Origin: Leptothoe sp034932105
Lineage (GTDB): Bacteria > Cyanobacteriota > Cyanobacteriia > Phormidesmidales > Phormidesmidaceae
Direction: 5' to 3'
Length of the DNA stretch: 64,000 bases
Assembly (NCBI RefSeq): GCF_034932105.1
Contig: NZ_JAYGIG010000114.1
Coordinates: forward strand, 62,001-126,000
Each line of letters starts with the position of its first letter. Position 1 is the first letter of the stretch. Position numbers and translations under genes: made by a program. Below the pieces are notes generated by a model. The model was not told where the DNA came from. It saw nothing but the letters and a program-made list of their open reading frames with translations, and searched no databases. Positions 23,513 through 31,656 of this stretch are shown here, one piece after another.

Positions 23513-25078
23513 CTCTTCTTCATCTGCGCCTTCTAGGGCAGCCATCAAAGGACTTTTGGCCAGGTCAAATAGCTCGTCTAAAGTCTCCCGTGCCTGGTCT
23601 AGTTCGCTGCTGGATAGGCGTCCAGTCTCGGCATCGTTGACCACGAGTGAGCCCTGCTGTCCGGCTCCTTTTTCGGTGGCGGTGACGGTGAGGATGCCGT
23701 TGATGTCAAAGTCGAAGGTGACTTCTACTTGGATAGCGCCTGCGGGTTTGGGGGGTAAGCCTTCAATCATAAAGGAGCCGAGGGGAACGTTTTCTTTGGC
23801 GATGGCATTTTCCCCCTGAAATACCTCCACCTCCACCTTTTCCTGCCCATCGCTGCCGGTGGAATACACCTCAGAGCGCGATGTTGGAATCACCGTATTG
23901 CGCGGAATAATTGTGCTAAACATCCCCGGTATCGGTATGCCCATGCCCACATCCATCATGGCGGCAATGCCCAGGGAATGGGGTACCACATCCACCAAAA
24001 TCGACCCGATCTCGGCTCCAGACAACACCCCTGCCTGGACTGCCGCTCCCATGGCCACACACAGGTCCGGCTCAAAACTACTCAGGGGCACCCCCGGCAA
24101 ATGGTTTTGCACCAGTCGTTGCACCAAAGGAATTCGTGTCGAGCCTCCTACCAACACAATGCGGTCGAGGTCGTCGCCCTTCATGGAGGCATCACTCAGG
24201 GCGCGATCAATTGCTTCTAATGTCCCCTTGAGCATGGGGGTAATCAAATGCTCAAAATCTTCTCGGGCTACTTCTGTTTCTAAGTGCAGGGCCGTACTCC
24301 CCCGACTCACCAAAAATGGCTCTCGCACTGCCACAAACCCATGGTCGCTCAGTTCAATTTTTGCGGCTTCTGCCGCCCGTAGCAGCCGGGCTTCAACCGC
24401 AGCATCGTCGGGGAGCTGCTCACCATGGATCTGCTGAAACTTATCGCTCAAGTAACGCTGTAGCTGCCGGTCAAAGTCATCCCCACCGAGGCGATTGTTG
24501 CCATGGCTGGCCAGCACCTCCGTCACATCCCCGGCAATGTCTACAATCGATACGTCAAAGGTGCCTCCACCCAGGTCGTACACCAAAACAGTTTCTCCCT
24601 CTTCGCTGCGGTTATCAAAAACCAGGGCAGCGGCGGTGGGTTCATTCAAGATTTGCAACACTTCGAGCCCCGCAATCTCTCCGGCTTCTTTTGTCGCCTG
24701 ACGCTGGGCATCGGTAAAGTAAGCGGGTACCGTAATCACCGCCTGGGTCACCGGCTCTTCTAGCACCGTTTCTGCCTGTTGCTTTAGGGTTCGCAAAATC
24801 ATGGCCGAAATGGCCTGGGGCGAATAGGTTTGACCGCCAAGGGTAGCCTCAAAGTCCGTTCCCATCTGTCGCTTGATGGATTTGATGGTCCGCTCTGGGG
24901 CAGAGGCGTATTGACGTAGCGCATAGGCCCCCACCAGTAAAGTGCCATCACTATCCAACCCCACACAGGAAGGCAGCAGCAGCTCATCATCCCCATCGGG
25001 GATCACCCAAGGTTGACCCCCGTCCAAGGCGGCAACAACCGAATTAGTCGTACCCAGATCAATGCCAATAATAGCCAT
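23510..25078 (-). CDS. Hsp70-family chaperone with short C-terminal region
   Basis: 522 residues, versus about 610-640 for standard DnaK. The nucleotide-binding domain is intact: GIDLGTTNSVVA at 4-15, the NEPTAAALVFDN connecting region, phosphate-2 loop VYDLGGGTFDVS, and adenosine motif VLVGGSTRIPLVQ. The substrate-binding beta domain is recognisable (FDFDINGILTVTATEKG near 460), but the helical lid is cut to about 45 residues and ends GADEEE without EEVD. It is the last gene of a cassette with a GrpE-like protein, a J-like protein and a TPR protein. This resembles a specialised HscC-like or DnaK-paralogue system, not the housekeeping DnaK. Client is unknown. Start ATG 25078. Confidence 0.92.
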   Translation of the reverse strand: MAIIGIDLGTTNSVVAALDGGQPWVIPDGDDELLLPSCVGLDSDGTLLVGAYALRQYASAPERTIKSIKRQMGTDFEATLGGQTYSPQAISAMILRTLKQQAETVLEEPVTQAVITVPAYFTDAQRQATKEAGEIAGLEVLQILNEPTAAALVFDNRSEEGETVLVYDLGGGTFDVSIVDIAGDVTEVLASHGNNRLGGDDFDRQLQRYLSDKFQQIHGEQLPDDAAVEARLLRAAEAAKIELSDHGFVAVREPFLVSRGSTALHLETEVAREDFEHLITPMLKGTLEAIDRALSDASMKGDDLDRIVLVGGSTRIPLVQRLVQNHLPGVPLSSFEPDLCVAMGAAVQAGVLSGAEIGSILVDVVPHSLGIAAMMDVGMGIPIPGMFSTIIPRNTVIPTSRSEVYSTGSDGQEKVEVEVFQGENAIAKENVPLGSFMIEGLPPKPAGAIQVEVTFDFDINGILTVTATEKGAGQQGSLVVNDAETGRLSSSELDQARETLDELFDLAKSPLMAALEGADEEE

Positions 25079-25112
25079 AGTACAAATAAATCCCCGATCA
25101 GTAAAAAAACTT

Positions 25113-25140
25113 GTAGGGGCTGTGCCTTGTACCAGCCCTA
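25113..25140. repeat. Small palindromic element, TAGGGGCTG...CAGCCCTA
   Basis: TAGGGGCTG at 25114-25122 pairs with CAGCCCTA at 25133-25140 with one bulged base. It lies between the GrpE-like gene and the Hsp70 gene inside the presumed operon. It belongs to the same loose class as 23488-23512 and 39337-39361. Confidence 0.5.
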
Positions 25141-25184
25141 GCAGCCTGCACCAGCCCTGACAACCGGCGCTATCCGTCAGAATT

Positions 25185-25739
25185 TTACAACGAAGAAGAC
25201 GTTAAAGACGCCGAAGACGCCTGATCGGTAGCCTCAGCGACAATCACCTGGGCCTCCCTCAAGACCCGATCCTGCCACCTATACCCCTTGATAATTTCTT
25301 TAATTACCGTATTGGCTGGCTGCGCTGCACTGGGTTCTCGCCCGATGGCACTCATCTCCCTAGGATCAAAGGGATGCCCCAAGGTTTCTATGGGGGTAAC
25401 TGCCTGACGCTCCAATATTTCTAGCAGCGACTGACGAATGAGGAATACGCCTTCGTAGGCGCTTTCTACCGTAGAGCTGAGTTCAGCCGTGGGGAGTGGG
25501 GAGTGATGGTTAGCCCCAGGGCGAGTGACCCACCAGCTAATCAACGTTTGCCACCAACCCTCCGAGGTAGCCTGCTCCGCTGCTGCTTGTTGAATCTGAC
25601 ACTGCTGCTGTGCCTGCTGCCAATGGCTACAGGCGCGATCTAAATCGTCCAAAACGGGTAACAGCTCCAGAAAAATCTGGGATTGCTGCTTTTGGAGCTG
25701 ACGCCGCTGGGCGATGCGATCGCGAGGAGACTGGGTCAT
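25185..25739 (-). CDS. GrpE-like nucleotide exchange factor
   Basis: 184 residues. The N-terminal two thirds are helical and coiled-coil-like (RRQLQKQQSQIFLELLPVLDDLDRA; AYEGVFLIRQSLLEILER), and the C-terminal beta domain carries the GrpE signature GHPFDPREMSAIGREPS followed by TVIKEIIKGYRWQDRVLREA. GrpE releases ADP from Hsp70. Between the helices there is an unusual Gln/Trp-rich insert (about residues 42-85, including GWWQTLISWWVTRPG) that canonical GrpE lacks; it could contact membrane or partner. It lies 23 bases after the J-like gene and 106 bases before the Hsp70-like gene, so it is likely dedicated to that Hsp70. Cyanobacteria also have a housekeeping grpE-dnaK elsewhere. Confidence 0.88.
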   Translation of the reverse strand: MTQSPRDRIAQRRQLQKQQSQIFLELLPVLDDLDRACSHWQQAQQQCQIQQAAAEQATSEGWWQTLISWWVTRPGANHHSPLPTAELSSTVESAYEGVFLIRQSLLEILERQAVTPIETLGHPFDPREMSAIGREPSAAQPANTVIKEIIKGYRWQDRVLREAQVIVAEATDQASSASLTSSSL

Positions 25740-25762
25740 TAGAATTCTTTCTAGAAGTTAAA

Positions 25763-26059
25763 TTAAAAGGTTAGACGGGTGAGAGTTTTTAGGTCAATCT
25801 GAACAGCGGCAGTGGCCTGTTCTCTGAGGGTAGCCAGGGTTTGGGGGGCAAAGCTAGCCTCTAACGGTTTGCGCTTAAAAAAATCCTCCACGGTGGCGGT
25901 ACTGCCTTGGCGCAGGGCATCGTAGGCAGCGCGGATAGCCTTGAATTCCTGGGGGTGGGTATGGGCTGGAAATTGTTTGAGTTTGGCGTGGTAGGCCCGT
26001 TTAATGTCTTTGGGGCTGGCATCTGGGGCAATGCCTAACTGTTCAAAAGGGGTGCTCAT
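25763..26059 (-). CDS. J-domain-like protein lacking the HPD motif
   Basis: 98 residues. Residues 3-50 fit a J domain: FEQLGIAPDASPKDIKRAYH, KLKQFPAHTHPQEFKAIRAA, YDALR. The catalytic loop, where HPD normally follows helix II, instead reads FPAH, and no HPD occurs elsewhere. HPD is required to stimulate Hsp70 ATPase in known J proteins, so this one may be a regulatory J-like factor or work by another contact. About 45 residues follow with no zinc or substrate-binding domain. It lies between the TPR gene and the GrpE-like gene in one - strand cluster. Start ATG 26059. Confidence 0.82.
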   Translation of the reverse strand: MSTPFEQLGIAPDASPKDIKRAYHAKLKQFPAHTHPQEFKAIRAAYDALRQGSTATVEDFFKRKPLEASFAPQTLATLREQATAAVQIDLKTLTRLTF

Positions 26060-26162
26060 AGGACAGGGTGCAGGGTGAGAGAGCTTGAAAATAGGGAGTA
26101 ACCGGGGGAGTCATCCTAGGCTAGGGCTAGAAATATGCCTGGTAGATTGGCTGGCCAGTCTA

Positions 26163-28700
26163 TCAAGATCGTTTAGATCGTTTGGACTTTTTAGTTTTTC
26201 TTGCCCCCGGTAGCGGCCTAAAAAAGTCATCCTCAAATCCGTCTGACTCGTCTTCAAACCCTCCAAACATGGGCAGGGGAAATCCGCCGCCGCCAGGAAG
26301 ATTGCCGAATGGTCCCCCAGGCGGCATCGCTTCTCCCATTTCGGCGGCTAGCATTTGTAAGATCATCTGCTCCATTAACTCAGGGGGAATCTCGTCGCCA
26401 AACTGGGCCTGGGCCATTTTGGTGATCATATCTACCATGTCCTGCATGGAAGGGGGGCGACCGGAGCGGCCCAGGCCTGACATGGCAGAGCGGGTCATGG
26501 CCTGGGACTGGAGCCATTCTTCATCGCGATAGGCGTCTAAGGCATCGGTTTGCTGGAGTCGACGGGCAAGGTCAAACCCCTGATCGAAAAATTTCTGATA
26601 CTCGCGGGTTTGATAGGGGTAGAGGGTGGCTTTAGCGATCAGCAGTAGGGGGTTCTGGGGTTCTTTGGCCAGGGCCTGGTCTATCCATGGCAGCAGCACA
26701 GGAGTGGTGACAAACCAGCGTACATTGAGCTGGAGCTGGGCGATGGCCTGGTAGGGCTGGGCCGTAGACCGGAGATAGCTCTCAATGGGTGGAGTCAGGC
26801 GCTCGGCTTTAGTTTCTTTCACCGCTAGGTATACCAGGTTAGCGATGCGGGCCTCGGGCTGCGCATCGATTAGGCTAATCAGCTGGGCCTGATAACGGCT
26901 TTCCAGGGCAGCGACCCCTTTTTTGCGTTTGGCATAGATGGCTATCACCAAACAGATGGCCTGGAGCACGGGCACCTGCTGGGCTGGGCTGAGGGGGGCT
27001 AGTAGCGCCTCCCATTTGTCGGCGGCTTCGGTTTGGTCAAAGGTCACCCGCTGGTCTTTGTTGGGCGTATCGGTCACCGCATCGACAAAGATCTTGAGGG
27101 CACGGCTGGGAAAATCTTTACGGTCTAGATTCCCCGTGGCATCCTGCAGCATAAAGAAGAGACGGTAGGTAAAGATCTCCTGCCAGCGGGGAATATCTGG
27201 TTCGGTGTCCAGGTCTCCGAAGGCTTTTCCATACTCACGGCGAATTTGTTTGAGGGTGGCGGTATCCCCGGTTTTTTCTAGACAGTCAGTCAGTGTTTCA
27301 TAGATATTGACAAAATCAGAGCCTCCCTTGAGGGCCTGGGTGAGGAGGGGAATAGCCTGCTGATAGTGCTTACGGTTTGCGGCTAGTAACCCTTGACGAC
27401 CCACAACAGGGGCGGCATCTGGATTTAGTTTGATGGCTGCCTTGAGGGCTTGTTCGGCCTGGCCGATTTTTTTGAGGTTAATTAAATGATCGCAGGTCCA
27501 GCAGTGGAGCTGGGTCAAGATGGCCCGCCGCTGCTGATCGCTCCAGATAGTCTGGGTTTCTACCCATTGAATTAACTGTTTGATCAGGCCCATGGCCGCT
27601 TGTTCGGAGCCATTTTCAAACATGGCCTGACGCAGATGGATCGCTATTTGTGGATCCTTGAGGGTGGGGGTGACCAGACGGGACCAGAATTTTTCGGCAC
27701 AGTGGGGCTCATCCGTTCTCATCGCGTCTGCACCAGCCAAGGTCATCAGCGGGTCGTGCAGCTCCTGCAGGAGGGGGAAATCATCGAGGGTCTCCTTGAG
27801 GATATTTAGAAACAGGTGGGCCGCGTCATGGACTTCGTCCTCGTCGATCATGCGCAGGGTTTCTAACACCATTACCGCTCGTTTTTGGGCTGGTGGGAGG
27901 GCGTCCAGGGGAATATGCTCTGAAAAATCATCACTAAAGGTATGGGCCAGCTGCACCAGGGCAAGACGCACGATAGCCGGATGTTTGTCCCGCTTTGGGG
28001 TCAAATTTGACAGGGGCGAATAGCCAAAGGTCGGACGGCTCAGCCCTAGGGGTTGCTCTAAACCGCTCCACTGGTCTGTTTGCTGTTTGGTATAAATCGT
28101 CCAGGCAGAGGACCAATCTCCTGGGGTGATGTGATTACCCATTTTTTTGAAATGGGTCAGGGCGTCTGCGGGGGACTTTTGGTGTAGCGATAGCACCCCC
28201 CGTGCCCAGTGGAGCTGGGCGGCATAGAAGCGATGTTTTTTGGCTTCGATCAGCTCTGCCAAGGTGTCTAGGCGATCGTTGAGTACTAGCAGCTTGAGAT
28301 AGCATCCCCCTTGCTGCTTGTGTAATTGGTTGGTTTCAAACGCCGTTTGGATTAGGTCTAAGGCGGCTTGGGGCTGTTCTTGTTCGACTAAGCTTTTGGC
28401 TAACCAATAGTAGGCTTCTCCTTTCTCGCCGACCGCCCCTAGTTCCATGGCTTGGCGCAGGGTTTTTTCGGCTTTACGGTAGGCCCCTTGCTTGCTATCG
28501 TCGATGCCCCAAGCGAGCAAGATATCAGCTTCACTGAGGCTGATATCGCTGGCCTGATTGATTTTCTGGGCCTGTTTTAGCTTTGTCAGGGCTTGCTGAT
28601 AGAGGCCCTGGTCGTAACATTGGTTAATTTGGTCACCTAATGACGGTTTCGAGAGATTCGATAACTGTCTGAAGGAACGCTTAGAATCGCGTCTTCCCAT
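26163..28700 (-). CDS. Large TPR protein, first gene of the Hsp70 cassette
   Basis: 845 residues, mainly helical TPR-like repeats through about residue 780 (for example QALTKLKQAQKINQASD, AYYWLAKSLVEQEQPQAALD, AALKAAIKLNPDAAPVV). The last 110 residues differ: a Met/Gln-rich helical patch (PELMEQMILQMLAAEMGEAM), a Gly/Pro/Phe-rich stretch (GGPFGNLPGGGGFPLPMFGG) with acidic residues, and a basic end KTKKSKRSKRS. The tail could be the site an Hsp70 or client binds. No enzymatic motif, signal peptide or membrane helix is visible. It lies 103 bases upstream of the J-like gene on the same strand, and I infer it is the substrate adaptor or client of the cassette. It is not a family I recognise by name. 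Confidence 0.8.
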   Translation of the reverse strand: MGRRDSKRSFRQLSNLSKPSLGDQINQCYDQGLYQQALTKLKQAQKINQASDISLSEADILLAWGIDDSKQGAYRKAEKTLRQAMELGAVGEKGEAYYWLAKSLVEQEQPQAALDLIQTAFETNQLHKQQGGCYLKLLVLNDRLDTLAELIEAKKHRFYAAQLHWARGVLSLHQKSPADALTHFKKMGNHITPGDWSSAWTIYTKQQTDQWSGLEQPLGLSRPTFGYSPLSNLTPKRDKHPAIVRLALVQLAHTFSDDFSEHIPLDALPPAQKRAVMVLETLRMIDEDEVHDAAHLFLNILKETLDDFPLLQELHDPLMTLAGADAMRTDEPHCAEKFWSRLVTPTLKDPQIAIHLRQAMFENGSEQAAMGLIKQLIQWVETQTIWSDQQRRAILTQLHCWTCDHLINLKKIGQAEQALKAAIKLNPDAAPVVGRQGLLAANRKHYQQAIPLLTQALKGGSDFVNIYETLTDCLEKTGDTATLKQIRREYGKAFGDLDTEPDIPRWQEIFTYRLFFMLQDATGNLDRKDFPSRALKIFVDAVTDTPNKDQRVTFDQTEAADKWEALLAPLSPAQQVPVLQAICLVIAIYAKRKKGVAALESRYQAQLISLIDAQPEARIANLVYLAVKETKAERLTPPIESYLRSTAQPYQAIAQLQLNVRWFVTTPVLLPWIDQALAKEPQNPLLLIAKATLYPYQTREYQKFFDQGFDLARRLQQTDALDAYRDEEWLQSQAMTRSAMSGLGRSGRPPSMQDMVDMITKMAQAQFGDEIPPELMEQMILQMLAAEMGEAMPPGGPFGNLPGGGGFPLPMFGGFEDESDGFEDDFFRPLPGARKTKKSKRSKRS

Positions 28701-29422
28701 GGGCGACCTCCTAATGCAAGTGGATTTTACTAGCCTAGTAGATTGGATTCCGTAGGGGAGGCTTTGTAAGCTCCTTTTAAGTTTTTGTGATGAAGTTTTG
28801 AAAAGCTGTTGATGTGGTGATTGTCAGGTGATGGTCACCTACTGGCCCAGTTCTATTCTTTCTTCGGGGGATGCTATGACGATACCGATCACTCCAACCG
28901 GTGAGGCAGATCTTACCGTTTGATGACATCTCCCCAGATTAAAGTGCCTTGATCTGGATCCTATTGTTCCTGGCTAGAGAACAGTTTGGTAACTGGTCCC
29001 CAGTAGACGGTGGTGACCCCGCCTCTAACAACGGAATAACAACATTTCCACCTGTGCCGCTTAGAAGAATGGCCTCTGTTTCGTATGGTTTCAAGAACAG
29101 ATCGCTAGGGTCTAGTTAATGCCGCTGGGTGCTATCTATAGGTTCTCCTCGCAGAGCCTTCGAACTTCTATCTTATTAGTCAAGACCGTTAGTCAAGACA
29201 ATTTAGTCAAGACCGTTAGTCAAGACAATTCCTTATTTAGTCAAGACATTTAGTCAAGACAGTTCCCATATATGTCGGCGTCAAATTCTTATCTTTGTAT
29301 AAGTGTGACGCTCAGAAAGCTTAGTGTATCAGGACATTTGCCATGTCAGAATCAGGTGTGTTTATATCCGCAGCGGCATGTAATTACTCTTTCGTTGTCA
29401 CCCTCAGGATGCACACAAAGTA
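28701..29422. other. 722-base intergenic region with a short-repeat array
   Basis: Separates the divergent TPR gene and membrane protein gene. Apart from the TTAGTCAAGAC array at 29176-29260 nothing firm is seen. A frame at about 28952-29120 encodes a plausible-looking but unrecognised peptide (FGNWSPVDGGDPASNNG) without an ATG or ribosome binding site and is not called; it might be a gene remnant. Confidence 0.55.
29176..29260. repeat. Six direct copies of TTAGTCAAGAC, mostly 13-14 bp apart
   Basis: Copies start at 29176, 29189, 29203, 29216, 29237 and 29250, all perfect 11-mers. Linkers are CG, AAT, CG, AATTCCTTAT, AT. Spacing of 13-14 bp is not a full helical turn. The array ends 162 bases before the start of the membrane protein gene. 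It may be a regulator binding array, an iteron-like element or a simple tandem expansion. No AT-rich unwinding element or replication gene is adjacent. Confidence 0.95.
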
Positions 29423-30448
29423 ATGGCTGCAAAATCCATAGGCTTACCATCAGGCCTAATAGACGATATTGATCTGATTATTCGTCAAGATGTGCGGGAG
29501 TTAATCGACCGCATTGATCAGGGGCTGGCGTCTGAGCATCTATCCAAATCTGCCTATCGCGAGTTGGGTAAGTTGCTAGAGCAAGTGCCCCATCTAGAAC
29601 TGACCAATGACCAAATGCTCATGCCCATGATGCAGCTGGCGGTGAGTTTGTTGTTACCGACAGAGGCAACGCCTCAAAAGGACCAATCCCCGGCTATGTC
29701 CATGGCCGAACGGGTGTCCTTGGCGCGGGATATTCGTAGACGCGTCGCCCGTGAGATTCGGATTTATCGCAATCCGCTGGTGGCGGTGCTGAGCGCTGGG
29801 GGCTCTCCGGCTGCGCAGTTAATATCAGGTCTCACCTGGTTCACTATCACCATTATGGTGCTGATTGGGGGTAGTACCGCTGCCCGGATGTTTTGGGCCA
29901 ATCAATATGAAACTGGCTATCAACATGGCATTAACCATGCCCAGCCAGTGGCTGAGCCGATTGCTGAACCGCCGGAAGGCCCTATCGACGCTGATCCGAT
30001 TGTGGTCGAAGGCGAACGGTCGGGGGCCACTACCATTGTGGAGGGTGAAACCCAAGGGTCCCAGGTGGAGCTGTTTTCGTCCCAGGAATGGCAATATATT
30101 CAGCTGGTGCTGGCGGCTGGCGGATTGGGCAGTATTGTGAGCGTGATGTTGCGATCGCGCAAGCTAGAAAACCGCAACCGCTCCCAGTCGGTGATTCCCT
30201 TCTTTATTGGTTTCTTTAAGCCAGTGGTGGGGACGGCCTTTAGCCTTTTGGCTGTGGCCCTGATTGAGTCGGAGGTGGTGATAGTGTCTGGGTTTAACCC
30301 CACTGAGACTGAAACCCAGTCGAAGTATTTGTACTTTGCGATCGCATTTATCGCCGGATTTAGCGAAGTACTCGTACCCGACTTCCTCGCCCGCACCGAA
30401 AAAACGATTACATCTAGTGAGAGTAACAAAAAGGATGATCTCTCCTAG
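29423..30448 (+). CDS. Membrane protein of unknown function
   Basis: 341 residues. A soluble N-terminal region (about 1-130, acidic then RRRVAREIRIYRN) precedes a membrane helix (GLTWFTITIMVLIGGSTAA, about 137-155), an extracytoplasmic or loop region rich in Pro/Glu (AEPIAEPPEGPIDADPIVV), and three further hydrophobic segments (LVLAAGGLGSIVSVML, FFKPVVGTAFSLLAVALIE, YLYFAIAFIAGFSEVLVPDF). The tail is charged (RTEKTITSSESNKKDD). I recognise no family with a known role; similar proteins occur in cyanobacteria. ATG 29423 has AGGATG upstream at about 29407. A strong hairpin follows the stop at 30466. Confidence 0.7.
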   Translation: MAAKSIGLPSGLIDDIDLIIRQDVRELIDRIDQGLASEHLSKSAYRELGKLLEQVPHLELTNDQMLMPMMQLAVSLLLPTEATPQKDQSPAMSMAERVSLARDIRRRVAREIRIYRNPLVAVLSAGGSPAAQLISGLTWFTITIMVLIGGSTAARMFWANQYETGYQHGINHAQPVAEPIAEPPEGPIDADPIVVEGERSGATTIVEGETQGSQVELFSSQEWQYIQLVLAAGGLGSIVSVMLRSRKLENRNRSQSVIPFFIGFFKPVVGTAFSLLAVALIESEVVIVSGFNPTETETQSKYLYFAIAFIAGFSEVLVPDFLARTEKTITSSESNKKDDLS

Positions 30449-30465
30449 GTAGCTTCGGATTATGT

Positions 30466-30501
30466 AGAACGGCTCCGTAAAGAGGACTACGGAGCCGTTC
30501 T
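30466..30501. terminator. Perfect 14-bp hairpin after the membrane protein gene
   Basis: AGAACGGCTCCGTA (30466-30479) pairs perfectly with TACGGAGCCGTTCT (30488-30501), loop AAGAGGAC. No T-run follows on either strand, so it is not a classical intrinsic terminator; it may protect the 3' end or stall polymerase. Confidence 0.5.
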
Positions 30502-30561
30502 GCATTGTCGCTTGTGCACGTTTGATGTTGTATCAGCAGTCTTGTTGTTCCTTATTCTCCC

Positions 30562-30909
30562 ATGCTAAAGCCTACTATTCTGAGTCTATTGATATTGAGC
30601 ACTCTCCTGGCCACCCAGGCCCAGGCGTCTCATCGCTATGGTGCGATCGCCATATCGCGCTCCGGTGATTGGGGTGTGGCGGCCAATTACTTATCAGTCA
30701 CCAATGCCGAGCGAGAAGCTCTCCGCAGCTGTGGTGATGTCAACTGTTCCATCCGAGTCTCATTTCGTGGTTGTGGTGCCGTCGCAGAATACAATCGCAG
30801 CCTAGCCTGGGGCGTGGCTGCGACCTTGACCCGCGCTAGGGTAGAGGCTCTAAGCGTCTTAGAAAACAAAGGTAAGATTCTGGCGGAAGTGTGTAATCGA
30901 GACGATTGA
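30562..30909 (+). CDS. DUF4189 family secreted protein
   Basis: 115 residues with a cleavable signal peptide (MLKPTILSLLILSTLLATQAQA, about 1-22). The mature part matches DUF4189: YGAIAISRSGDWGVAANY, the Cys-containing RSCGDVNCSIRVSFRGCGAVAEY, then AWGVAATLTRARVEALS and a final VC. Conserved Cys residues suggest disulfides in the periplasm or outside. Function of the family is unknown. ATG 30562 starts the signal peptide directly. The gene is flanked by two strong hairpins (30466 and 30939). No operon partner. Confidence 0.82.
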   Translation: MLKPTILSLLILSTLLATQAQASHRYGAIAISRSGDWGVAANYLSVTNAEREALRSCGDVNCSIRVSFRGCGAVAEYNRSLAWGVAATLTRARVEALSVLENKGKILAEVCNRDD

Positions 30910-30938
30910 TTGGCTAGCTTCCATCAAGTGCAGTTGGG

Positions 30939-30991
30939 TTTACAGACGAAGGGGCAACGATAGAAATTATCGTTGCCCCTTCGTCTGTAAA
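30939..30991. terminator. Perfect 24-bp hairpin with 5-base loop
   Basis: 30939-30962 is exactly complementary to 30968-30991, with loop GAAAT. The arm reads TTTACAGACGAAGGGGCAAC followed by GATA. Both ends are A/T-rich, and the right arm ends in TAAATATT rather than a poly-T. It follows the DUF4189 gene and faces the convergent Cys-rich gene, so it may serve as a bidirectional terminator; its length and perfection also suggest a mobile palindrome. Confidence 0.6.
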
Positions 30992-31041
30992 TATTGGGAA
31001 GGTCATGTTTACTGGTTACCAAGGCATTTTCTACCAGGGGG

Positions 31042-31338
31042 TTACTTCTGCAGGTGGACGGCCAGCTGTTTGTCTGAGGCAGCAAACCGACCTGTTGGTA
31101 ACGATAAAGATTCTGCCATCACTTTTTTGTCTGCGGTTACCTTGGTCAAATTTATTTCTTTTATTTCTGAATTACTAACTTTAGTTACTTTTTGAAACGG
31201 GGATTCTGCTAAACAACATGACGTCCATTCAGAGCGAACTGGCACCGTAAACTGTGAACATTCCCCTCCGCGACGACCGACAGGTGTATAAAATCGGCAA
31301 GCGCCACATCGTGCAGTCTCATTTTTTTTAATGTTCAT
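31042..31338 (-). CDS. Small Cys-rich conserved cyanobacterial protein
   Basis: 98 residues. The N-terminal half holds a metal-site-like motif: CGACRFYTPVGRRGGECSQF then SCCLAESPF, with cysteines at about 11, 14, 27 and 41-42. This CxxC...C...C arrangement resembles a small zinc ribbon and recurs in short cyanobacterial proteins. The C-terminal half (KVTKVSNSEIKEINLTK onwards) is Lys/Ser-rich and probably disordered. ATG 31338 is the start. Function is unknown; no operon partner is within 300 bases. Confidence 0.68.
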   Translation of the reverse strand: MNIKKNETARCGACRFYTPVGRRGGECSQFTVPVRSEWTSCCLAESPFQKVTKVSNSEIKEINLTKVTADKKVMAESLSLPTGRFAASDKQLAVHLQK

Positions 31339-31656
31339 GAAAAAAAATCAAGAGAATCAGGGCAAGAAGCATTTCTTTTGACATTGTGAATTAGTTTCTA
31401 AGGAAAAACTTGTATCGCAAAAAAGTTAGAAGCTTGATACATCAAGCCTTGGAAGTCCATCAGGTCGGTGATCCCAATTAATGTTTTCTTTATATTCTAT
31501 TTAAATAAATCAATAATTTTTTTGTTTGACGGGGATCGCCTTTGGGTAGGTGATCCCCAAGGATGATTTGGATTAGCAAATAGTCAGAATCTTGGAGGTC
31601 AGCTGGGGCTAAAAGTGGTAATTATTTTCGATGAAGTTCAATAAAAACTTCATGAT
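31339..31656. other. AT-rich intergenic region with two hairpins
   Basis: 318 bases between two - strand genes. GCTTGA (31432-31437) pairs with TCAAGC (31442-31447). GGGGATCGCC and GGTGATCCCC near 31531-31559 form a 10-bp stem with one G-U pair just after a T-rich stretch. Neither has a T-run in the right place to be a clear terminator of the downstream (- strand) DciA-like gene. No ORF is supported. Confidence 0.5.

Noticed and set aside
28952..29120. Peptide-like frame (FGNWSPVDGGDPASNNG) in the 722-base gap
   Set aside because: No ATG or ribosome binding site and under 60 codons; could be a remnant but cannot be supported.
29176..29260. CRISPR or plasmid origin
   Set aside because: 11-bp repeats with 2-10 base linkers are too short for CRISPR, and no rep gene or AT-rich element is adjacent.
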